Shown here one piece after another: positions 1 to 8,734 of a DNA stretch of 64,000 nucleotides. The DNA comes from Competibacter_A sp002352125 (GTDB lineage: Bacteria; Pseudomonadota; Gammaproteobacteria; Competibacterales; Competibacteraceae). The stretch spans positions 1 through 64,000 of the forward strand of contig DAOROA010000022.1 in assembly GCA_035441325.1 (NCBI GenBank). The letters are read 5' to 3'. The notes under the pieces are model-generated. The model worked only from the letters and a program-made list of their open reading frames with translations, was not told where the DNA came from and did no database searches. The position numbers were made by a program, and so were the translations under genes. Numbering within the stretch: the first letter of the stretch is position 1; the number at the start of each line of letters is the position of its first letter.

Positions 1-2
1 TG

Positions 3-734
3 GGTAATCGGATGGCCTTCAAGGCCGTCAAACGGGCACTCGCTTTCGAGCAAACCATCGAGCCGACGCAGGTGGCCGGGTTCAATCAGTTGGCGGATTA
101 TATCGATGAAACCGTAGTAGAAAATTATGGCGTCGCGCTCGATATCCGCTTCAGTCCGCAACTGTTTGGCGGCTTGGAAGCGTTGCGGCGCGACACCAAC
201 GTACCTTTGGGGGAGTTGTCGCATCCCGAATTCTACGAAATTGCGGATAATCGGGAAGATTTTTATAGCGCCTACTTGTATTGGCTGCCGAGCCGCAACT
301 GGGCGCTCTCCACCTCGCTGCGTTACGAAAAAATCGAGACCGATCAAAGTTGTACGTTTTGCTTGTTTCTTTACCCGGCCGAGCTGAAGACCTTTTCGCT
401 GCCCGCGAGCGTCCAGTATTTCGATCCTTCTGGCTTTTTTGCCGGGCTGGGCATCGTTTACGTGAATCAGGAAATCCGAGCTATCGATTCCGTATCTTCT
501 TTCCCGGGGTCTTTTGTCCTGACGCCAACCCAAAACGAGGAATTTACTTTGGTCGATGTCGGCCTAGGTTATCGTCTCCCTAAACGCTGGGGAATCGTTG
601 CGCTACAGGTGAACAACGTGTTCGACAAGGAATTTCGTTATCAGGATTACAGCTTCCAAACGGGGATTTCGACTATTAGTCCCGCCTATGTTCCCGAGCG
701 GATTATCGCAGGTCGACTGATTCTTAATTTTTGA
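3..734 (+). CDS. Outer-membrane beta-barrel protein, C-terminal part (5' end outside window)
   Basis: The frame is open from the first bases, so the gene begins upstream and only about 244 C-terminal residues are seen. The visible part alternates polar and aromatic residues as in beta strands. It contains a stretch like the last plug-to-barrel strands of TonB-dependent receptors (VNNVFDKEFRYQD) and ends in LILNF; a terminal phenylalanine is the usual outer-membrane assembly signal. It probably sits in the outer membrane, but without the N-terminus neither a TonB box nor a plug domain can be checked, so porin-like or TPR-fused barrels remain possible. A small gene starts 26 bp downstream on the same strand and may be co-transcribed. 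Substrate is unknown. Confidence 0.6.
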   Translation, partial: GNRMAFKAVKRALAFEQTIEPTQVAGFNQLADYIDETVVENYGVALDIRFSPQLFGGLEALRRDTNVPLGELSHPEFYEIADNREDFYSAYLYWLPSRNWALSTSLRYEKIETDQSCTFCLFLYPAELKTFSLPASVQYFDPSGFFAGLGIVYVNQEIRAIDSVSSFPGSFVLTPTQNEEFTLVDVGLGYRLPKRWGIVALQVNNVFDKEFRYQDYSFQTGISTISPAYVPERIIAGRLILNF

Positions 735-760
735 CCCTCAATCGTCCAAGGAGCAAAGCA

Positions 761-976
761 ATGAAATTGACTGGTGTTGAAGTACCGGCCGAAACTCTGT
801 CCAAAGTTGAACCCAATACGGTCCTGATGGTTATTTCCGATGAAAACGGAAAGTTAAATGTGGTAAAGGTTGGTCGCGACTCTATTAGCCAAGGCGAACC
901 GTTGGTGCGCGTCGCTGGCGGATGCTGGGTGCTTATTGAGGGGCGATGGGTATGGAAGGACCCTTGCCCGAATTGA
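761..976 (+). CDS. Small hypothetical protein (71 aa)
   Basis: I do not recognise this protein. The start at 761 is chosen over an in-frame TTG at 731 because an AAGGAG ribosome-binding site lies about 8 bases before it. The product has no signal peptide or membrane segment. It has an acidic-to-neutral N-terminal half (MKLTGVEVPAETL...) and an aromatic, Gly/Trp-rich C-terminus (GGCWVLIEGRWVWKD) that reads like a small beta fold. It lies 26 bp after the barrel protein gene and upstream of a kinase gene, separated from the latter by a 278-bp gap that holds a palindromic repeat. It might be a partner of the barrel protein; that is only inferred from position. Confidence 0.55.
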   Translation: MKLTGVEVPAETLSKVEPNTVLMVISDENGKLNVVKVGRDSISQGEPLVRVAGGCWVLIEGRWVWKDPCPN

Positions 977-1056
977 GTTGGCAGTCAATCCACGCTGAGT
1001 GTAACTTGCCTCCTCTTTCGGTCAAGCGAGGCTTACGGGTCATCGTAGAATTAAAT

Positions 1057-1092
1057 TGTAGGGTGGGTTGTGGTGTCAGCCTGCAACCCGCC
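1057..1092. repeat. REP-like palindromic repeat (copy 1)
   Basis: This has the form TGTAGGGTGGGTTG - spacer - CAACCCGCC. The arms GTGGGTTG and CAACCCGC pair with one G-T position. A close relative (TGTAGGTTGGGTT...AACCCAACA) lies at 49497-49532, between two unrelated genes. Dispersed extragenic palindromes of this type are common in gammaproteobacterial genomes. It occupies the gap between the small gene and the CHASE2 kinase gene; the rest of that gap shows no gene. Confidence 0.5.
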
Positions 1093-1254
1093 GGTTTTGG
1101 CTCCGGTCTGGTGGTTTACACCGTGCTAGTTCGCCCTGCGTCATTTGCAGGTCAGCGGCGAGAATTATAAATCTCGACTCTGGTTTTTCGGGTTACGCTG
1201 TATTGGTCTGTTCTGCTAATTAAATTTTGATGCCAGGATATTGGAATAAATGCT

Positions 1255-3360
1255 ATGGCATTCGTACCTCGGCCCGTGGCGATGGGTTTGCTCGTTGCGA
1301 TCATCGTCTCGGCACTGACTCAAATTCTCGTCAATCTCCCTTTATTTTCCTTGTTCGAGCTGAAAGGGCTCGATTTTTTGTTTGCCCTGCGCGGCAGCGT
1401 ATCGCCGCCCGAGCAAATCGTCATCGTTGCGATAGACGAGCCTTCGTTGGCCGAGATGCGACGGCAATGGCCTTGGCCGCGCGACGTTCATGCTCGGTTG
1501 ATACATCAGCTCAACAAAGCGGGAGCCAAGGTTATCGGGTTCGACGTGCTGTTTGCGGAGCCATCGGATCCGGCTGAGGACCAGGCTTTAGAGAGCGCTC
1601 TTCAGGAGGCCGGCAACGTAGTTTTAGTGAGCACGATTGCCGTCGTCAACGATCCGCTATTTCGTCTGACGACCCGGGTCGATCCGCTGCCCGCGTTCGC
1701 CCAGGCCGCTTGCGCCCAGGCTGTCGGCGCGGGCAACAAGACTGGCTGCGTGGGTAGTCCGATTATTACTATCGATGCTGATGGCATCGTGCGGCGAACT
1801 CGGCTGCTTTATCCCGGCATGTCTTCTTTTGGGTTGCAAATCATCGGAAAAGTCGCTTCGATGGAAGAGCGGAAAAAACTGGGTAATCTAGATTATTCCA
1901 GAGAAATGCTGATCAACTATCCCGGCCCATCGCGCACGATCAAAACGGTTTCGTATTACCAAGCGCTCGACTACGAGAATTTGTTGCCCCCGGGTATTTT
2001 TGAAGGCAAAATCGTTTTGGTGGGCCGTTCGCTGGAAACTGTCCCAGAACCGCAGCAGTTGTCCGGCGACACCTTCCTAACCCCGTTTTCCTGGATCTCT
2101 GGACAGCCGATGGCCGGTGTCGAGATTCAGGCCAATATCATCGGCAACCTTTTGCGCGGCAATTTCGTAACCGAATGGAACAAATTCGCGCAGATCGCCC
2201 TGTCGCTGACCCTCATAGTGATCGCCAGCTTTGTTCTCGTCGCGCTGCGGCCGATGGCTGCCTTGCTGGCAACCGGGATCATGGCCGGCGCACTGCTTGT
2301 CGTGGCGTACATAGTCTTTATCGAATCGAATATCTCTCTCCCCATCGTTTCGGGTATCATGGGACTCGGTTTGGTCTATGGCGGCCATTTGCTGGTTCGC
2401 GCCGTGCTGGTGGAACGCGAATATCGGCGCGCTCTGGAAGAAGACAAGCGCAATTTGGAAGCCCGGATCGCGGAGCGTACCGAAGACCTGTCCAAGACGA
2501 ACCAAGAGCTTAAAGACCGCCACCAACAACTCGAAGCGGCTTACGGCGATCTTTCCCGCACTCAAGAACAACTGATTCATTCGGAAAAAATGGCATCGCT
2601 GGGTTTGCTGGTTGCCGGCATCGCCCATGAATTAAACAATCCCATTAGCTACGTGCATGGCAATCTGGAGTTTATCGAAGAATATACCAATCGCCTTGCC
2701 AAAATTATCTTTGCTTATTCCGATTCATCCAGCTCGGATAGAGAAAGGCGTCGTCTTGGCGACGAGCAAATAAAGACTGCAAAATTTGAATCGACATTCA
2801 GAACGCTGCAAGAATTGATAGTCAGTTGTAAAGTGGGAGCAGAGCGAGTAAAGCAGATCGTCCTGGATTTACGAACATTTTCTCGTACCGACGACGTGGG
2901 TTTGGTCATGACAGATTTACAAAGCGGCATCGAGTCGACCTTAAATCTGCTGACAAGAGAATACAAGAATCGGATTACCGTTCATCGCGACTATGGTTAT
3001 TTACCCAAGATAGAATGTTATCCGGGCCAGCTTAACCAGGTGTTCATGAATTTGCTGCAAAACGCCGCGCAAGCTATTACAAAAGAAGGCGATGTTTGGA
3101 TCGAGACGGAATCCTGCGGCGATCGAGTGAAAATCGTCATTCGAGACAATGGGGTCGGTATCGAAGAGCAGAAACTGAAACAGATTTTCGATCCTTTCTT
3201 TACGACCAAGCCAGTCGGACAAGGAACAGGGCTTGGGCTGAGCATCACGTATGGAATTATCCAAAAACATAGCGGTAAGATCGAAGTAAAGAGTACGCTG
3301 AACAAAGGAACGGAATTTACCGTTGAGTTGCCCGTCCGCATGAACCGGAACGCGACATGA
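1255..3360 (+). CDS. CHASE2-domain sensor histidine kinase (701 aa)
   Basis: Membrane sensor kinase of a two-component pair. It has an N-terminal membrane helix (about residues 9-31) and a large extracytoplasmic CHASE2 sensor domain (about 35-305, with FDFLFALRG-like and IVIVAIDEPSL motifs). Three further membrane helices (about 312-385) are followed by a coiled coil (about 385-440). A HisKA domain with phospho-acceptor His458 in the HELNNP H-box and a HATPase domain follow, with the N box (NQVFMNLLQNAAQA), DNGVG and the GTGLGLS G box. Its stop overlaps the start of the response regulator gene by ATGA, so the two are translated together. CHASE2 ligands are mostly unknown. The start lies near a weak GGAATAA site. 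Confidence 0.93.
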   Translation: MAFVPRPVAMGLLVAIIVSALTQILVNLPLFSLFELKGLDFLFALRGSVSPPEQIVIVAIDEPSLAEMRRQWPWPRDVHARLIHQLNKAGAKVIGFDVLFAEPSDPAEDQALESALQEAGNVVLVSTIAVVNDPLFRLTTRVDPLPAFAQAACAQAVGAGNKTGCVGSPIITIDADGIVRRTRLLYPGMSSFGLQIIGKVASMEERKKLGNLDYSREMLINYPGPSRTIKTVSYYQALDYENLLPPGIFEGKIVLVGRSLETVPEPQQLSGDTFLTPFSWISGQPMAGVEIQANIIGNLLRGNFVTEWNKFAQIALSLTLIVIASFVLVALRPMAALLATGIMAGALLVVAYIVFIESNISLPIVSGIMGLGLVYGGHLLVRAVLVEREYRRALEEDKRNLEARIAERTEDLSKTNQELKDRHQQLEAAYGDLSRTQEQLIHSEKMASLGLLVAGIAHELNNPISYVHGNLEFIEEYTNRLAKIIFAYSDSSSSDRERRRLGDEQIKTAKFESTFRTLQELIVSCKVGAERVKQIVLDLRTFSRTDDVGLVMTDLQSGIESTLNLLTREYKNRITVHRDYGYLPKIECYPGQLNQVFMNLLQNAAQAITKEGDVWIETESCGDRVKIVIRDNGVGIEEQKLKQIFDPFFTTKPVGQGTGLGLSITYGIIQKHSGKIEVKSTLNKGTEFTVELPVRMNRNAT

Positions 3361-4766
3361 AACGCCACAACCTACTCCTCGTCGACGACGAAAAAGATAT
3401 CTTGCGGACTCTCGGCCTCACTTTCGAGGAAGATTATGAGGTGTTTACCGCCCGCAGCGGTATGGAGGCATTAGGGGTTCTGGAAAGGCACGATATCGCA
3501 TTGATCATCGCCGATCAGCGTATGCCGGAAATGACCGGCGTGGAGCTTTTACAACGGTCGATCACCCTTAATCCGCACATCATCCGCATTATTCTGACCG
3601 GCTATACCGATACGGGCGATCTCATCCAGGCGATCAACAAAGGGCATATTTATCAATATATCACCAAACCGTGGGATCGGCAGGAACTGCGGGTCGTCGT
3701 TAAGCGCGCGCTGGAAAGCTATGATTTGGTGATCGAAAATCAGCGGCTTTTCAAAGAACTCGAAGCCGCAAACGATCGGTTGCGCGACGAAAATACGCTA
3801 ATTAGAAAAGAGCTGAACAACGATTTGCAGTTTGCCGAGATCGTCGGACAAGGTGCGGCCATGCGTCGCGTTTTCGATCTCGTTACCAAAGTCATCGACA
3901 CGACGATTACCGTGTTGCTAACCGGCGAAACGGGTACGGGGAAAACCCTGTTGGCCCGCTACATTCACCATCATGGACCTCGCAAGGATAAATTGTTCGT
4001 CGAGCAAAACTGCGGAGCGCTCCCCGAATCGCTTTTGGAAAGCGAACTGTTCGGCCACAAACGCGGCGCTTTTACCGGGGCCGTTCAAGATCAGAAAGGC
4101 TTGTTCGAGGCCGCCGACGGCGGAACCGTTTTTCTCGACGAGATTAGCGAAATGAGCCCCTTGCTTCAGGTGAAGCTCTTGCAAATTCTTCAAGAGGGGC
4201 GATTTCGCCGCGTCGGCGACAGCACCTACCGGCAGGTCGATGTACGGATCATTTCGGCGACCAACAAAGATTTGGACGCCGAAATAAAAAAAGGCCATTT
4301 TCGATCCGATCTGTACTACCGGATTAACGTTTTCCCGATTCATATCCCGCCGTTGCGGGAACGGTCGGAGGATATTCCTTTGTTGGCTGCGCACTGTCTG
4401 AAGAAATACAGCAGACGATTTCGCAGCCCGGTTGCAGGTTTTAACGAAGAGGTCGTAAGCGAACTATGCCGGTATGGTTTTCCCGGCAACGTGCGGGAGC
4501 TGGAAAATTTGATCGAGCGGGCAATCATTTTGAATTCGGGCGACCGGATCGAGATGGGCGATTGGCTGCCTCGATCTCGCCACAATCCGGTAGGCTTGTC
4601 CAGGATCGAGCAGGTCGAACGGGCGGAGATCGTCCGGCTGCTCGAACTTCACCAAGGCAAGTTGAGTTTGGTCGCTAAAGAATTGGGAATCAGCCGTACC
4701 ACCTTGTGGCGCCGCCTGAAAGATTATGGCATCCAAGGCGGCGAAGAGCCGGACCCTTTGGAATGA
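3357..4766 (+). CDS. NtrC-family sigma-54-dependent response regulator (469 aa)
   Basis: Partner of the CHASE2 kinase. The receiver domain (about 1-120) carries acidic residues DDE near the N-terminus, phospho-acceptor Asp53 (ADQRMPEM) and the conserved Lys in ITKPWD. A short coiled linker (about 125-155) leads to an AAA+ domain with Walker A GETGTGKT (190-197), the sigma-54 contact loop GAFTGA (237-242) and Walker B FLDE (259-262). A Fis-type helix-turn-helix lies at the C-terminus (LVAKELGISRTTLWRRL). All residues needed to activate sigma-54 promoters are present, so this is likely a true enhancer-binding activator. Targets are not evident from the window. The DUF1028 gene starts 10 bp downstream and could be co-transcribed. 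Confidence 0.95.
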   Translation: MKRHNLLLVDDEKDILRTLGLTFEEDYEVFTARSGMEALGVLERHDIALIIADQRMPEMTGVELLQRSITLNPHIIRIILTGYTDTGDLIQAINKGHIYQYITKPWDRQELRVVVKRALESYDLVIENQRLFKELEAANDRLRDENTLIRKELNNDLQFAEIVGQGAAMRRVFDLVTKVIDTTITVLLTGETGTGKTLLARYIHHHGPRKDKLFVEQNCGALPESLLESELFGHKRGAFTGAVQDQKGLFEAADGGTVFLDEISEMSPLLQVKLLQILQEGRFRRVGDSTYRQVDVRIISATNKDLDAEIKKGHFRSDLYYRINVFPIHIPPLRERSEDIPLLAAHCLKKYSRRFRSPVAGFNEEVVSELCRYGFPGNVRELENLIERAIILNSGDRIEMGDWLPRSRHNPVGLSRIEQVERAEIVRLLELHQGKLSLVAKELGISRTTLWRRLKDYGIQGGEEPDPLE

Positions 4767-4776
4767 AGGATAAACC

Positions 4777-5661
4777 ATGACGTTTTCCATCGTCGCGTTC
4801 GATCCGGCCAACGGTGATCTGGGCGTGGCCGTGCAGTCCAAATTTCCCAACGTCGGCGTTTCCATCCCGTTCGCCAAGGCCGGCGTGGGAGCGGTGGCGA
4901 CGCAATCGTATTGCAACACCAGCTACGGCCCGCGCGGCTTGGCGTTGCTGGAGAACGGGGCTTTGCCTCGACAGGCGGTGGATATCCTGACCGCCAGCGA
5001 CGCGCAGCGCGATGATCGCCAGGTCGGCATCATCGATGCCCGAGGCCGCACGGCCAGCTTTACCGGCTCGCGTTGCTTCGACTGGGCGGGCGACATGGGC
5101 GGCGCCTGCTGTTCCGCCCAAGGCAATACTCTGGCCGGTCCGCATGTGGTGGAAGGCATGGTGCGAGCGTTCGAAGACGCTGAGGGTTCACTGGCCGAAC
5201 GGCTGTTAACGGCCTTGCAAGCCGGACAGGCCAACGGCGGCGACCGGCGCGGCCAACAGTCGGCGGCGCTGCTGGTCGTGCGGGCCGGCGGCGGTTACGG
5301 CGGCTTCGACGACCGCTATGTCGATATCTCGGTGTACGATCATCCAACTCCCATCGCCGAGCTGGCGCGGCTGTACGCCATCCATCGCTTGACCTACTTT
5401 CGCAGCGATGCCGCGCAACTGGCGAAGATCGATACCGCTATCGCCAACGAACTCCAGCAGATGATGCACGCTCGCGGATTTTACAAAGGTGCCTTGACCG
5501 GGATTTGCGACGAGGCCACCCTCAAAGCGTTGCGGGATTTCATGGGCTGGGAAAACTACGACGAGCGTATCCGGGAAGACGATCTGATCGATCTGGAAGT
5601 GTTGGCGGACATGCGCCAAAAACACGCGCTCTGGTTACGAACGCGCGGTCGCGGCGAATAG
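4777..5661 (+). CDS. DUF1028 family protein (294 aa)
   Basis: The N-terminal about 200 residues match the DUF1028 family (MTFSIVAFDP, GVAVQSKFPNVG, VGAVATQSY, NTLAGPHVVEGM, GQQSAALLVVR, DDRYVDISVYDHP), which has an Ntn-hydrolase-like fold but no firm biochemical role. The C-terminal about 80 residues (ARGFYKGALTGICDEATLKALRDFMGWENY) resemble the putative peptidoglycan-binding tail often attached to this family. There is no signal peptide, so a periplasmic role is doubtful. An AAGGA ribosome-binding site precedes the ATG. It lies 10 bp after the response regulator, which suggests one transcript. Confidence 0.85.
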   Translation: MTFSIVAFDPANGDLGVAVQSKFPNVGVSIPFAKAGVGAVATQSYCNTSYGPRGLALLENGALPRQAVDILTASDAQRDDRQVGIIDARGRTASFTGSRCFDWAGDMGGACCSAQGNTLAGPHVVEGMVRAFEDAEGSLAERLLTALQAGQANGGDRRGQQSAALLVVRAGGGYGGFDDRYVDISVYDHPTPIAELARLYAIHRLTYFRSDAAQLAKIDTAIANELQQMMHARGFYKGALTGICDEATLKALRDFMGWENYDERIREDDLIDLEVLADMRQKHALWLRTRGRGE

Positions 5662-5669
5662 AATGCCCC

Positions 5670-5688
5670 GCTCCCGCGAGAGGGGAGC
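5670..5688. terminator. Hairpin between convergent DUF1028 and phoU genes
   Basis: GCTCCC (5670-5675) and GGGAGC (5683-5688) form a GC-rich hairpin in the 30-bp gap between convergent genes. There is no U tract on either strand, so it may be a weak terminator or simply a short repeat. Confidence 0.3.
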
Positions 5689-5691
5689 CGC

Positions 5692-6438
5692 TCACGCTTG
5701 TTGTTTCGGCTCCTCCAGCGCCAGCTCCATGCTGGTGCTCGGGTCGATGTTGCGGCGCTGCTGGATGTTTTTGCCCTCCACCAGATAAACCAGATGTTCG
5801 GCGATGTTCTTGCAATGGTCGCCGATGCGCTCCAGCGCCTTGATGATGAAGATCACGTTGATGGCGTGTCCGATGGTGCGCGAGTCTTCCATCATGTAGG
5901 TGATCAACCGCCGCATCGCCGATTGAAACTCTTGGTCCAGCTCGTCGTCGCTGTGAATGATGGTCAAGGCTTTCTGCACGTCCAGCCGGGCGAGCGCGTC
6001 GAGACAATCGTGCAGCATGTCGGCCGCTAGTTCGGCCATCGGCCTCACGTCGCGCAGCAACTTGGCGTTGGGGGGGTTGGCGTCACCGTCGTAAATTTGC
6101 AAAGTCATGCGAGCGATCTTTTTGGCGCCGTCGCCGATTCGCTCCAGGTCGGTCACGGTGTTGGCGAGCGACATGACCGTTCGCAGATCGCTGCCGAGCG
6201 GTTGCCGCAGGGCGATCAGACTGATGCAGTCCTCGCTGGCCTTCAGTTGCAGGCCGTTGATGATCCGGTCGCGGGCGATCACCTCGCGCGTGGCGGCCAT
6301 GTCCTCCTCGTCGAGCGCCGCGACGGCGCGCTTGATCTGGTCCTCGGCCAGCCCGCCCATTTCCAGCACCATGCTGCGGAGGTTGGCGAGTTGTACGTCG
6401 AATTGCTTGACGGTGTGAGCATCCAGGCTAATGGGCAT
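5692..6438 (-). CDS. phoU: Phosphate transport system regulator PhoU (248 aa)
   Basis: PhoU is a cytoplasmic all-helical protein that links the Pst transporter to the PhoR kinase and switches off the Pho regulon when phosphate is plentiful. The protein shows two repeated three-helix PhoU halves, each with a metal-binding E/DxxxD-type motif (DLERIGDGAKKIA about residues 90-105 and ALERIGDHCKNIAE about 190-205). Length is near the usual 230-245. It is the last gene of pstSCAB-phoU, 39 bp after pstB. No phoB or phoR gene is in the window. Confidence 0.96.
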   Translation of the reverse strand: MPISLDAHTVKQFDVQLANLRSMVLEMGGLAEDQIKRAVAALDEEDMAATREVIARDRIINGLQLKASEDCISLIALRQPLGSDLRTVMSLANTVTDLERIGDGAKKIARMTLQIYDGDANPPNAKLLRDVRPMAELAADMLHDCLDALARLDVQKALTIIHSDDELDQEFQSAMRRLITYMMEDSRTIGHAINVIFIIKALERIGDHCKNIAEHLVYLVEGKNIQQRRNIDPSTSMELALEEPKQQA

Positions 6439-6477
6439 CGTGAGGTACTCCGGGTCGTATCGCGTCGGGAATCGAGG

Positions 6478-7380
6478 TTAGCCAAAGCGCCCCGTGATGT
6501 AATCCTCGGTCAACTTGTGCCGGGGATTGGTGAAAATCTGATCGGTGTCGCCGATTTCGATCAGATCGCCCAGGTGGAAGTAGGCGGTGCGCTGGGAAAC
6601 GCGCGCCGCTTGTTGCATCGAATGGGTGACGATGACGATGGTGTAGTTTTCCCGCAACTCGTCGATCAGTTCTTCGATCTTGGCGGTGGCAATCGGGTCC
6701 AGCGCGGAGCAGGGTTCGTCCATCAGGATCACTTCGGGATTGACCGCAATCGCCCGGGCGATGCAGAGCCGTTGCTGCTGGCCGCCGGACAAGCTGGTGC
6801 CCGGTTCGTCTAGCCGTTTCTCGACTTCCTTGATCAGACCGGCTCGCTCCAAGCTATCGCGTACCAGCTCGTCCAATTCGGTCTTGTTGTTGACCATGCC
6901 GTGAATGCGCGGCCCGTAAGCGACGTTTTCGTAGATCGATTTGGGGAAAGGATTGGGTTTTTGAAACACCATCCCGACCCGTGCCCGCAGTTGCACCACA
7001 TCGATGCTTTTATCGTACACGTCGTCGTCGTCGAGCTTGATTTGTCCGGTGACGCGACAGATGGGGATGGTATCGTTCATCCGGTTCAAGCAGCGCAAGA
7101 AGGTGGATTTGCCGCAGCCGGACGGGCCGATGAAGGCGATGACTTCGTTGGTGCCGATGTCGAGACCGACGTTTTTGATGGCGTGTTTTTCGCCGTAGTA
7201 GACGTTGACTTCCCGGCAGATCATTTTGGGATGATCCACCGTGATTTTGCCGACGGTTTGCCGGCTGTCGTAATCGGTCACTTCGACGCTGGATTGTTTG
7301 CGAGCTCCGATGGCGGTGCTTAAAGCATTGTCCAAGGAGACTGCGGTTTCGACGGCGGTCGTGCTCATGAGGACGGTCAT
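6478..7380 (-). CDS. pstB: Phosphate ABC transporter ATP-binding protein PstB (300 aa)
   Basis: ATPase of the high-affinity phosphate importer. Seen in order: Walker A GPSGCGKST, Q loop VFQKPNPFPKSIYENVAYG, signature LSGGQQQRLCIARA, Walker B VILMDEPCSALDP and the switch His in THSMQQA. It carries about 40 extra residues before the usual PstB start; ATG at 7380 or the in-frame ATG at 7368 could serve, and no strong ribosome-binding site decides. It sits between pstA and phoU on the minus strand. Confidence 0.96.
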   Translation of the reverse strand: MTVLMSTTAVETAVSLDNALSTAIGARKQSSVEVTDYDSRQTVGKITVDHPKMICREVNVYYGEKHAIKNVGLDIGTNEVIAFIGPSGCGKSTFLRCLNRMNDTIPICRVTGQIKLDDDDVYDKSIDVVQLRARVGMVFQKPNPFPKSIYENVAYGPRIHGMVNNKTELDELVRDSLERAGLIKEVEKRLDEPGTSLSGGQQQRLCIARAIAVNPEVILMDEPCSALDPIATAKIEELIDELRENYTIVIVTHSMQQAARVSQRTAYFHLGDLIEIGDTDQIFTNPRHKLTEDYITGRFG

Positions 7381-7417
7381 CCCGAATGGAGTAGTGGGTT
7401 GGCGTGGATCGGGGCGG

Positions 7418-8734
7418 TTACCAGCGCCGCTCGAACCGCTTGCGCAGGACGATGGCCAAACCGTTCATCAAAATCATGAACGCCAGCAGCACCATGATAG
7501 CGGCCGAGGTTCGTTCCACGAACGCGCGCTCCGGTAGATCGGACCATAAGTAGATTTGCACCGGCAAGACCGTGGCGGGGTCCATGAAGCTCTTGGGCAC
7601 GTCCACGATGAAGGCGACCATGCCGATCATCAGCAGCGGGGCCGATTCGCCCAGGGCGCGGGCCATGCCGATGATGGAGCCGGTCAACATGCCGGGCATG
7701 GCCAGGGGCAGAACGTGATGCCCCACCGTTTGCAGTTTGGATGCGCCCATGCCCAGCGCCGCCTCGCGGATGGAAGGCGGTACCGAAGTCAGGGCGGCGC
7801 GGCCAGCGATGATGATGACCGGCAGGGTCATCAGGCTCAGCACCAGCCCGCCGACCAGCGGCGCGGAACGGGGCAGGCCGAAAAAATTGATGAACACCGC
7901 TAGGCCCAACAAGCCGAACACGATGGAAGGCACCGCCGCCAGGTTGTTGATGTTGACCTCGATCAGGTCCGTCCAGCGGTTTTTCGGGGCGAATTCTTCG
8001 AGATACACCGCCGTTGCCACGCCGATCGGGAACGACAACAGGAACGTGACCACCAGGGTGAAGAACGATCCCATCAACGCACCGCGAATGCCGGCCTGCT
8101 CCGGTTCGCGCGAATCGCCGTTGCCGAACAGAACGGTGTTGAATTGCTTTTGGATCTTGCCGGCGGCGAGCAGTTTGTCGATCCATTCGATCTGGTTATC
8201 CTTGACCAGCCGTTCCGTTTCGTCGAGCGTGCGGTCGATGTTGCCCTTGACGAAGGTATCCACCGTCGCGCTGGTCAGTAGCCAGACTTCTTGGCTGGCG
8301 CCGATCAGGGCAGGGTTTTGCTGTACCTGCCTTTGCAGCTCGTAGGCGGCGTCGGAACTGATCAAGCCGTACAAAGCCCGCAGTTCCAGCCGTCCCTGCA
8401 CGGCCGGAAACAGTTGGCGCATCCCGGCGCGGACCAGGGCGGCGTAATCGGCGGTTTCGATGGCTTTTGGATCGCGGTTGCCTTGGGGGTCGATTACGGC
8501 GGGATCGAACGTGATCGGCACCTGCACGTAAGCTTGCCAAAACGCAGGATAGCCCTTGCCGATGATGTTGGTGAACATCAGGGCCACGAAAATCAGTCCG
8601 AGGCCGATGGCGATCAGGCCGTACCAGCGAAACCGGCGTTCGGCCGCGTGGCGGCGTTTCAGGCTGGCGTTGACGATGGTTTTGATGTCGCGGCCGGGAG
8701 CCACCGGCGCGGCGGAGGGCTTTAGCTTATTCAT
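7418..8734 (-). CDS. pstA: Phosphate ABC transporter permease PstA (438 aa)
   Basis: Inner-membrane permease. The C-terminal half holds the binding-protein-dependent transport fold with about six membrane helices and the EAA loop (REAALGMGASKLQTVGHHVLPLAMPGMLTG) that docks on PstB. The N-terminal part has one membrane helix (about 40-62) followed by a long extracytoplasmic stretch (about 65-215), making it longer than the about 296-residue E. coli protein; such long PstA forms occur in many proteobacteria. Its start overlaps the end of pstC by 8 bp, which indicates translational coupling. Confidence 0.94.
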   Translation of the reverse strand: MNKLKPSAAPVAPGRDIKTIVNASLKRRHAAERRFRWYGLIAIGLGLIFVALMFTNIIGKGYPAFWQAYVQVPITFDPAVIDPQGNRDPKAIETADYAALVRAGMRQLFPAVQGRLELRALYGLISSDAAYELQRQVQQNPALIGASQEVWLLTSATVDTFVKGNIDRTLDETERLVKDNQIEWIDKLLAAGKIQKQFNTVLFGNGDSREPEQAGIRGALMGSFFTLVVTFLLSFPIGVATAVYLEEFAPKNRWTDLIEVNINNLAAVPSIVFGLLGLAVFINFFGLPRSAPLVGGLVLSLMTLPVIIIAGRAALTSVPPSIREAALGMGASKLQTVGHHVLPLAMPGMLTGSIIGMARALGESAPLLMIGMVAFIVDVPKSFMDPATVLPVQIYLWSDLPERAFVERTSAAIMVLLAFMILMNGLAIVLRKRFERRW

